The translations under genes were made by a program, and so were the position numbers. Shown one piece after another: positions 58,111 to 64,000 of a stretch of 64,000 nt of DNA. The notes under the pieces were generated by a model, which saw only the letters and a list, made by a program, of their open reading frames with translations, ran no database searches and was not told the DNA's origin. Positions within the stretch are counted from its first letter, which is position 1. The number at the start of each line of letters is the position of its first letter. The stretch is from Microbacterium testaceum StLB037. Lineage in GTDB: Bacteria; Actinomycetota; Actinomycetes; Actinomycetales; Microbacteriaceae. The stretch is from NCBI RefSeq assembly GCF_900104345.1, contig NZ_FNJN01000003.1, forward strand, positions 62,001-126,000, read 5' to 3'.

Positions 58111-59126
58111 GCGAGACCCCCCACCTGAGCGGCCCCTTCCGGGTCGGCGACCGGGTGCAGCTGACCGGCCCCAAGGGCCGCATGCACACCATCACCTTGC
58201 GCGAGGGGGGCGAACTGCACACCCACAACGGCGTGCTGAAGCACGAGCTGCTGGTCGGCCAGCCCGACGGCAGCGTGGTGACCAACAGCTCCGGTCACGA
58301 CTACCTGGCCGTGCGCCCGCTGCTGCGCGACTTCGTCATGTCGATGCCGCGCGGCGCCGCGATCGTCTACCCCAAGGACGCCGCGCAGATCCTCGCGCAG
58401 GCCGACATCTTCCCGGGCGCCACGGTCGTGGAGGCCGGTGTCGGCTCCGGAGCGCTGTCGCTGTGGCTGCTGCGCGCGATCGGTCCGGCCGGTCGCCTGC
58501 TGTCGTTCGAGCGCCGCGAGGAGTTCGCCGACGTCGCCCGCGCCAACGTCGAGACGTTCCACGGCGAGATGCCCGCGACGTGGGAGGTCGTCGTCGGCGA
58601 TCTGGTCGAGAGCCTCCCGGAAGCCGTGGCCCCGGCCTCGGTCGACCGCATCGTGCTCGACATGCTCGCGCCCTGGGAGTGCATCGACGCCGCGGCCGAC
58701 GCGCTGACCCCCGGCGGCGTGGTGCTCTGCTACATCGCCACCGCCACCCAGCTCAGCCGTGTCGCCGAGTACATCCGCGCCACCGGACTGTTCACCGAGC
58801 CGGATGCCAGCGAGACCATGGTCCGCGGGTGGCACGTCGAAGGGCTCGCGGTCCGCCCCGATCACCGCATGGTCGCTCACACGGGCTTCCTCATCACCGC
58901 GCGCCGCCTCGCCCCGGGGGCCGTCCCGCCCGAGGTCAAGCGCCGCGCCTCGAAGTCGAGTTACGGCGACGAGGACGTCGAACTGTGGACTCCCGGTGCC
59001 GTCGGCGACCGCCAGATCACCGACAAGAACCTGCGCAAGCGCGTGCGCGAGGCGCAGAAGTCCGCCGAGGGGGTCCGTCAGTCCGTCGCGGGCGCCTCGT
59101 CGGAAGAGCCCGGTTCGACAGCCTAA
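58107..59126 (+). CDS. trmI: tRNA (adenine-58-N1)-methyltransferase TrmI
   Basis: A 339-residue S-adenosylmethionine-dependent enzyme that makes m1A58 in the T-loop of tRNA. The N-terminal beta-barrel (FRVGDRVQLTGPKGRMHTIT) precedes the Rossmann domain with VEAGVGSGALSLWL, FERREEFADVARAN and IVLDMLAPWE. The C-terminal tail (about 60 residues, Lys/Arg and Ser-rich) is longer than in Thermus TrmI, as is common in actinobacteria. Translationally coupled to the HAD gene. In many actinobacteria the Mpa/Dop/Pup genes follow; here the next gene begins 9 bp later and is unrelated. Confidence 0.93.
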   Translation: MSETPHLSGPFRVGDRVQLTGPKGRMHTITLREGGELHTHNGVLKHELLVGQPDGSVVTNSSGHDYLAVRPLLRDFVMSMPRGAAIVYPKDAAQILAQADIFPGATVVEAGVGSGALSLWLLRAIGPAGRLLSFERREEFADVARANVETFHGEMPATWEVVVGDLVESLPEAVAPASVDRIVLDMLAPWECIDAAADALTPGGVVLCYIATATQLSRVAEYIRATGLFTEPDASETMVRGWHVEGLAVRPDHRMVAHTGFLITARRLAPGAVPPEVKRRASKSSYGDEDVELWTPGAVGDRQITDKNLRKRVREAQKSAEGVRQSVAGASSEEPGSTA

Positions 59127-59135
59127 ACTGATCCG

Positions 59136-60083
59136 GTGCGTAGACTCCCCGCTCTCGTTGCCGTGACCGCCCTGGCCGGATTCGGCCTCGTCGGGTGCTC
59201 GGCATCCGCCGCCTCGTCGTGCCCGACGCCCACCGACAGTGCGATCGCCTCGGTGGTCGACGCCAGCGGTGATTTCGGTACCGCCCCCACGGTCTCGGTG
59301 CGTTCTCCTTTCGTGCCCGAGGCGGCCGGGACCCAGACCCTCATCGAGGGCGACGGGCAGCGCATCACGAGCGAAGATCAGCTCTCGCTCGTCGACGTGA
59401 CGGTGCTCGACGCCGCCACCGGCTCGCAGCTCGTGGCGACCACGTACGGGTCCGACGTGAAGTCGGCGACGCCGCTGCCCCGCCTGACGCAGGCCATTCC
59501 CGCCGTCGCGCCGCTGCTGCACTGCGTGGCCGAGGGCTCGCGTGTCGCGGTCGCCATCCCCGGTTCCGACCTCGGCGCCCAGGGCGCTCAGGCGCTCGGC
59601 GTGAACGAGGGCGACGGAGCGGTCTTCGTCTTCGACGTGCGCAAGGTCTTCCTCCCCGCGGCCGACGGTGCCGACCAGTACAACGCGGACTCGGGCATGC
59701 CCTCGGTCGTCCGCGCCCCGGACGGCACGCCCGGTGTGGTCATGCCCGCCGGCGACGCTCCCACGCAGCAGCGTTCGCAGACCATCAAGAAGGGCGACGG
59801 CGAGGTGCTGACCGGCGACTCCTCGGTCGTCATCCACGTCCAGGGCGTCGCGTGGGGTGCCACGACCACCTTCGCCTCGACCTGGAAGAACGGCGCGCCC
59901 GGCCAGGCGACCGTGTCGCAGCTCCCGCCGGCGATCGCCTCGGCCCTCGAGGGCGCGACGGTCGGATCGCAGTTGCTGATCGTCGTCCCCGCCGACCAGA
60001 CCGCCCAGGATCAGCAGGTGCTCAAGGCTCCCGCGAACTCCGCACTGGTCTACGTCATCGACGTCCTCGGCACCGTCGGCTGA
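59136..60083 (+). CDS. FKBP-like peptidyl-prolyl isomerase-related lipoprotein
   Basis: A 315-residue secreted lipoprotein. A signal peptide with lipobox LVGC (Cys at residue 21) starts the protein. Two FKBP-like regions follow. The second is clearer: STWKNGAPGQATVSQLPPAI, then LEGATVGSQLLIVVPAD, matching the FKBP core though several active-site aromatics are missing. It probably helps fold exported proteins or only binds them. GTG start at 59136, nine bases after trmI, so in the same operon. Actinobacterial FKBPs are commonly found between pafA and pafB, which fits this place. Confidence 0.85.
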   Translation: MRRLPALVAVTALAGFGLVGCSASAASSCPTPTDSAIASVVDASGDFGTAPTVSVRSPFVPEAAGTQTLIEGDGQRITSEDQLSLVDVTVLDAATGSQLVATTYGSDVKSATPLPRLTQAIPAVAPLLHCVAEGSRVAVAIPGSDLGAQGAQALGVNEGDGAVFVFDVRKVFLPAADGADQYNADSGMPSVVRAPDGTPGVVMPAGDAPTQQRSQTIKKGDGEVLTGDSSVVIHVQGVAWGATTTFASTWKNGAPGQATVSQLPPAIASALEGATVGSQLLIVVPADQTAQDQQVLKAPANSALVYVIDVLGTVG

Positions 60084-60179
60084 TCGGCATCCCCGATCGG
60101 TCCGCGCGGAGCGGGCTCGCGGGGGTCGCGTGGCGCCCGGTGCCGTTCCGGCCGGTCGCTCGGCGCCTAGGATGGGCGG

Positions 60180-61172
60180 GTGCCCGCCACCGTGTCCCGC
60201 AGCGCTCCCGAGGAGCGTCTGGTGAACCTCGTCGTCGCCCTCATGGCGACCGAGCAGGGGCTGACGAAGGACACGATCCTGTCGTCCGTCGCGGGCTACC
60301 GGGAGCAGCTCGAGGCGGGTGCGTCGAAGGACGCGCTCGAGAAGATGTTCGAGCGCGACAAAGAGAGCCTGCGCGGCCTCGGTGTCCCGATCGAGACGAT
60401 CGGCAATCGCGCGGACCCCGACGACCTCCGCGAGGCGCGCTATCGCGTGCCGACCGCCGAGTACGCGCTGCCCGAGGACATCACCTTCAGCCCCGCCGAG
60501 GTGGCGCTGCTGAACATCGCGGGCGGCGTGTGGGGGAGCGAGTCCCTCTCCGCCGACGCGCGCAGCGGTCTGCGCAAGATCCGCGCACTCGGCATCGCCG
60601 TCGACGAGCCGATCATCGGCTACGCCCCGCGCATCCGCGTCCGCGATGCGTCGTTCGCCGCGCTCCAGAGGGCGATCGAGCAGTGCCGCGTCGTGACCTT
60701 CACCTACCTGCGCCCCGGCGAAGCGCGACCGCGCGAACGCCGCGTGCAGCCCCTCGCGCTCGTCGAGTACGAGGCGCGGTGGCACGTCTACGGCTACGAC
60801 CTGAACGTCGACGCCGACCGCACGTTCCTGCTCTCGCGGATCGTCGGCGAGGTGACGCTCACGCGCAAGGGTTTTCCCGCAGAACTGCGGGAAGGCGCCG
60901 GGGAACGGGCCCTCGAGGGCCTGCGCGCCGTCGCCGAACGCCAGCGCGCCCTCCTCGAGGTGCACCCCGGCACCGAGGCGGCCCTGCGCCTGGACCGCCG
61001 CGCCGAACAGGCGCCCCAGGGAATCCGCGTGCCCTACGTCGACCTCCACGTCTTCGCCGACGAGCTCGCCTCGTACGGCCCCGAGGTGCGGGTGGTCGAA
61101 CCCGCCGACCTGCGCGCCGAGGTCATCCGACGGCTCGAGGCCACCCTCGCCCTGCACGGGGGTGCCGAGTGA
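60180..61172 (+). CDS. pafB: WYL-domain regulator PafB
   Basis: 330 residues. An N-terminal winged helix (RLVNLVVALMATEQGLTKD) is followed by the WYL domain (VVTFTYLRPGEARPRERRVQ, then ARWHVYGYDLN) and the WCX C-terminal domain. With PafC it forms the heterodimeric activator of the LexA-independent DNA-damage response known from mycobacteria, where WYL is thought to sense single-stranded DNA. GTG 60180 is the start; its stop overlaps the pafC start (GTGA). The usual PafA ligase gene is not upstream. Confidence 0.92.
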   Translation: MPATVSRSAPEERLVNLVVALMATEQGLTKDTILSSVAGYREQLEAGASKDALEKMFERDKESLRGLGVPIETIGNRADPDDLREARYRVPTAEYALPEDITFSPAEVALLNIAGGVWGSESLSADARSGLRKIRALGIAVDEPIIGYAPRIRVRDASFAALQRAIEQCRVVTFTYLRPGEARPRERRVQPLALVEYEARWHVYGYDLNVDADRTFLLSRIVGEVTLTRKGFPAELREGAGERALEGLRAVAERQRALLEVHPGTEAALRLDRRAEQAPQGIRVPYVDLHVFADELASYGPEVRVVEPADLRAEVIRRLEATLALHGGAE

Positions 61173-62143
61173 GCACCGATCGCCCCGTCGCCGCACTGGA
61201 TCGCGCCGCGCTCCTGCTCCAACTCGTGCCGTACCTGCTCGGCAAGGGCGAGGTGTCGGTGGCCGAGGCCGCCGCGGAGTTCGAGGTCGCCCCCGATCAG
61301 ATGCGCGCGATGGTCGAGCGTCTCACGGTGATCGGCCTTCCCGGCGAGCAGGGCTACTGGCAGCTCCCGCACGACCTCTTCGACATCGACTGGGACCTGC
61401 TCGACCGCGACGACGTCATCGCCATCACGAACACCGTGGGGCTCGAGCGCTCCCCGCGCCTGACCGCGCGGGAGGCGGCCGCTCTTCTGGCCGGGCTGCA
61501 GTTGGCCCGCAGCCTTCCCGGCTTCGGCGACAGCGAGCTCGTCACCGGGCTCCTTTCGAAGCTCGCGCGGGGCGCATCGACCGCGCCCGCCGCGGTGATC
61601 GTCGCCCCCGGGCCGGTCGACGGCGTCCGGGACGTGGTCGACGAGGCCCTGCGCTCGCGCGTCGCGGTCACGTTCACCTACCGCGCCCCCGGGGCCGAGC
61701 CGATCAGCCGGACGGTCGACCCCATCAAGGTCCACATCGCGAACGGGCAGTGGTACCTGCAGGGCTGGGATCACCTGCGCCAGGCCGTGCGCACCTTCCA
61801 CCTCGACCGCGTCGGCGACGCCCGCGTCACCGACATCCCGGCCGCGCACGGCGCCGACCCCGTGCCCGAGCTGTTCGCCCCGGCGGACGACGAGGTCGTC
61901 GCGCGCTTCCGCTTCCCCAGAGAGGTGGCGCCCCTGCTGGCCGATTACCTCGAGCGCGCCGAGATCGACGACGCCGACGACGGCCGGGCCGTGGCATCCC
62001 TCCGGCTCGCCGACGAGCAGAGTCTCAAGCGCCTGGCGGCGCGCCGCGGGGGAGAGGTCGAGCTCGTGGAACCCGCGGGAGCCCGCCGGGCCGCCGCCGC
62101 GTGGGCGGCCGCGGGTCTCGCGCAGTACGCGCACGAATCCTGA
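61169..62143 (+). CDS. pafC: WYL-domain regulator PafC
   Basis: A 324-residue partner of PafB. The N-terminal helix-turn-helix (LLQLVPYLLGKGEVSVAEAA) and WYL domain (VAVTFTYRAPGAEPISRTVD, then WYLQGWDHLRQAVRTFHLDR) are clear, with a WCX domain at the end. As the second half of the PafBC activator it should bind damage-gene promoters together with PafB. Coupled to pafB by a GTGA overlap. It is 88 bp upstream of tatA, which has its own possible promoter (TTAGACT near 62192). Confidence 0.92.
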   Translation: MSTDRPVAALDRAALLLQLVPYLLGKGEVSVAEAAAEFEVAPDQMRAMVERLTVIGLPGEQGYWQLPHDLFDIDWDLLDRDDVIAITNTVGLERSPRLTAREAAALLAGLQLARSLPGFGDSELVTGLLSKLARGASTAPAAVIVAPGPVDGVRDVVDEALRSRVAVTFTYRAPGAEPISRTVDPIKVHIANGQWYLQGWDHLRQAVRTFHLDRVGDARVTDIPAAHGADPVPELFAPADDEVVARFRFPREVAPLLADYLERAEIDDADDGRAVASLRLADEQSLKRLAARRGGEVELVEPAGARRAAAAWAAAGLAQYAHES

Positions 62144-62231
62144 CCGTTCCCGCCGGGTTCCCGCGCGTCGGAGCGCACGACGAGCGCCCGGGTTAGACTG
62201 AGACACCGCACGAACGAGACGAGGAGTCCTC

Positions 62232-62483
62232 ATGTTCCAGGGTTTGACCGGATGGCACCTGCTCATCGTTCTGGCTGTCATCCTTCTTCTTTTCGGTGCC
62301 GCCAAGCTCCCCGCGCTCGCCAAGAGCATGGGACAGTCGGCACGAGTCTTCAAGAGTGAGATGAAGGAGATGAAGCGCGACGACGAGGTCGCTGCCGCAT
62401 CCGAAGCCCCGCGCGCCACCGACATCGGCACCACGCCGACCGTCGCTCCCGAGCCGCGCAGGTCGACCGACCCCACCGTCTAA
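62232..62483 (+). CDS. tatA: Sec-independent protein translocase subunit TatA
   Basis: An 83-residue TatA. One N-terminal membrane helix (LLIVLAVILLLFGAAKLPAL) with the FGAAKLPxLA hinge leads into a short amphipathic helix (KSMGQSARVFKSEMKEMKRD) and a disordered acidic tail. It forms the pore of the twin-arginine pathway that exports folded proteins. GAGGAG lies seven bases before the ATG. tatC follows 3 bp downstream. No tatB is in this cluster, as is usual where tatA stands beside tatC in actinobacteria. Confidence 0.95.
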   Translation: MFQGLTGWHLLIVLAVILLLFGAAKLPALAKSMGQSARVFKSEMKEMKRDDEVAAASEAPRATDIGTTPTVAPEPRRSTDPTV

Positions 62484-62486
62484 CCC

Positions 62487-63308
62487 GTGGCGACGGCAGG
62501 ACCGCCGCGTATCGACGTGCCCGAGGGGCCGCGGCGCGACAAGCGCATGTCGATCGGGGCGCACCTGGTCGAGCTGCGCAAGCGGCTCATGATCGCGGCG
62601 CTCGCCCTCGTGGTGGGCATGGTGATCGCGTTCATCATCACCGACCCGATCATCCACCTCATCACCGAGCCCATCCGCGTCATCGCGGAGCGGCGCGGAG
62701 ACGACTTCTCGGCGCTGAACTTCACCTCGGTGACCTCGGCGTTCGACCTGCGCATGCGCATCGCGTTCTCGATCGGCATCTTCCTCTCGGCACCGGTGTG
62801 GCTGTGGCAAATCTGGGCGTTCATCATGCCCGGGCTCACGCGCAAAGAGATCCGTTACACGGTCGGGTTCGTGGCATCCGCCGTCCCGCTCTTCTTCGTG
62901 GGCTGCTGGGTGGGCCTGCTGATCGTCCCGCACGTGATCGAGCTGATGTGGGGCTTCACGCCCGAGGGTGGCGTCAACTTCTACAACGCGGTCGACTACT
63001 ACGACTTCGTCTTCAAGCTGATGATCGTGGTCGGCGTCGCGTTCGTGCTGCCGGTGTTCCTCGTCGCGCTCAACGTGGCCGGCATCATGAGCGGCAAGGC
63101 GATCCTCAAGGGCTGGCGCGTGGCGATCCTCATCGCCACCCTGTTCTCGGCCCTGGCCACCCCCGCGGCCGACATCATCAGCATGCTGATGCTCGCCGGC
63201 ATCCTCACCGTGCTGTTCTTCGCGGCGGCCGGGGTCTCGATGCTGTTCGACCGGCGAAAGGCCCGTCGCCTCGCCGCGGCCGAGATGCCGTCGGGGCCCA
63301 CCGCGTGA
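62487..63308 (+). CDS. tatC: Sec-independent protein translocase subunit TatC
   Basis: A 273-residue polytopic TatC, the receptor for twin-arginine signal peptides. HLVELRKRLMIAALALV at the N-terminus and six hydrophobic segments are present. The cytoplasmic and periplasmic loop motifs include FIMPGLTRKEIRYTVGFV, which corresponds to the conserved F-x-x-P-x-L-x-x-x-E segment. GTG start 3 bp after tatA. Its stop overlaps the helY start (GTGA), a conserved arrangement in actinobacteria. Confidence 0.95.
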   Translation: MATAGPPRIDVPEGPRRDKRMSIGAHLVELRKRLMIAALALVVGMVIAFIITDPIIHLITEPIRVIAERRGDDFSALNFTSVTSAFDLRMRIAFSIGIFLSAPVWLWQIWAFIMPGLTRKEIRYTVGFVASAVPLFFVGCWVGLLIVPHVIELMWGFTPEGGVNFYNAVDYYDFVFKLMIVVGVAFVLPVFLVALNVAGIMSGKAILKGWRVAILIATLFSALATPAADIISMLMLAGILTVLFFAAAGVSMLFDRRKARRLAAAEMPSGPTA

Positions 63309-64000
63309 GTTCACCGAGTCCGGCCGAGCGCTTCGCTCGCGCCGCCGCCCGCTCCACGCACCCGCACACGGCGGACTTCGCCGAGATGCAGCGTTTCGAG
63401 CTCGACGACTTTCAGATCGCGGGATGCCACGCCCTCGAGGACGGCCGCAGCGTGCTGGTGGCCGCGCCCACCGGTGCCGGAAAGACGATCGTCGGCGAGT
63501 TCGCGATCCACCTCGCCATGCTCGAGCCCGGCGACAAGGCGTTCTACACCACGCCCATCAAGGCGCTGTCGAATCAGAAGTTCCACGAGCTGCAAGAGGT
63601 GTACGGCGACGACGAGGTCGGCCTGCTGACGGGCGACACGAACATCAACGCCTCGGCGCGCATCGTCGTGATGACCACCGAGGTGCTGCGCAACATGCTG
63701 TACGCCGACTCGCCGGCCCTGCGCGGTCTGCGATTCGTCGTGATGGACGAGGTGCATTACCTCGCCGACCGCTTCCGCGGCGCGGTGTGGGAAGAAGTGA
63801 TCATCCACCTTCCGCCGTCGGTGAAGCTCGTCTCGCTGTCGGCGACCGTGTCGAACGCCGAGGAGTTCGGCGACTGGCTCGACACCGTGCGCGGCGACAC
63901 CGAGGTGATCGTGTCGGAGACCCGCCCGGTTCCCCTCGAGCAGCACGTGCTCGTGCGCGGGGACCTGTTGCCGTTGTTCGACGACCGGGCCGGAGTTGCC
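63305..64000 (+). CDS. helY: HelY-like DEAD/DEAH box RNA helicase (5' part, cut by window end)
   Basis: 232 residues are visible and the frame is open at the window edge. Ski2/Mtr4-type SF2 motifs are present: FELDDFQIAGCHAL (Q-motif region), APTGAGKTIV (Walker A), TTPIKALSNQKFHEL (Ia), TGDTNINA, MTTEVLRNMLY, VVMDEVHYLADRFRG (DEVH box II) and LVSLSATVSN (motif III). Actinobacterial HelY proteins are around 800-900 residues, so about a quarter is seen. GTG 63305 overlaps the tatC stop. It probably acts in RNA processing or decay. Confidence 0.92.
   Translation, partial: MSSPSPAERFARAAARSTHPHTADFAEMQRFELDDFQIAGCHALEDGRSVLVAAPTGAGKTIVGEFAIHLAMLEPGDKAFYTTPIKALSNQKFHELQEVYGDDEVGLLTGDTNINASARIVVMTTEVLRNMLYADSPALRGLRFVVMDEVHYLADRFRGAVWEEVIIHLPPSVKLVSLSATVSNAEEFGDWLDTVRGDTEVIVSETRPVPLEQHVLVRGDLLPLFDDRAGVA

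Noticed and set aside
57396-61196. A 1266-codon open frame on the minus strand opposite the HAD, trmI, FKBP and pafB genes
   Set aside because: It is antisense to four well-supported genes and encodes Arg/Gly/His/Asp-rich sequence without motifs, as expected from GC-rich codon shadows.

Overview
The window is about 70% G+C by eye and densely coded. It uses many GTG starts and GTGA or ATGA stop/start overlaps, and it carries typical actinobacterial genes (pafB/pafC, tatA/tatC, a helY-like helicase, glgA/glgC, a DUF222 domain). I read it as chromosomal DNA of a Microbacteriaceae member, probably Microbacterium. The genus is an inference. No transposase, phage gene, CRISPR array or plasmid function was seen.

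Layout. 0.1-7.3 kb: fabG-like reductase, an alpha/beta hydrolase, serB, luxS, divergent glgC/glgA, an ABC ATPase and rpmE2; two families of roughly 65-bp tandem repeats abut fabG and serB. 7.3-15.7 kb: a chimeric DUF222-nitrilase gene, a wall-anchored M1 peptidase, a DEDDh exonuclease, an alpha/beta hydrolase, a CGNR regulator divergent from an EamA transporter across a perfect operator-like palindrome, and an Lrp-type regulator. 15.8-26.8 kb: a branched-chain amino acid/leucine degradation locus (E1alpha-E1beta-E2; TetR; carboxylase beta and alpha subunits; acyl-CoA dehydrogenase; MaoC hydratase; CitE-like lyase). 26.8-37.5 kb: phosphatase, sirtuin, amidohydrolase, SpoU methyltransferase, GDSL hydrolase, DEAD/DEAH helicase, VIT1/CCC1 transporter and a 2-oxoglutarate oxygenase.

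37.6-53.4 kb is the most notable part: a two-component system with a 30-residue peptide gene between regulator and kinase, facing a nine-gene minus-strand operon for class I lanthipeptides. The operon is built of two consecutive cassettes with the same order (small membrane protein, precursor LanA, cyclase LanC, dehydratase LanB, ABC exporter). Each precursor has an F-x-(L/I)-D leader motif and a Cys/Thr-rich C-terminus, and each is followed by a strong RNA hairpin. LanA, LanC, LanB and the exporter are overlapping or closely spaced, so both peptides would probably be made from one long transcript.

53.8-64 kb returns to conserved housekeeping genes: tRNA-Leu(GAG), an M20 peptidase, uppP, a PAC2 protein, then HAD phosphatase-trmI-FKBP-like lipoprotein-pafB-pafC-tatA-tatC-helY, the last cut by the window edge. 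The Pup/proteasome genes that usually sit between trmI and pafB in actinobacteria are not here.
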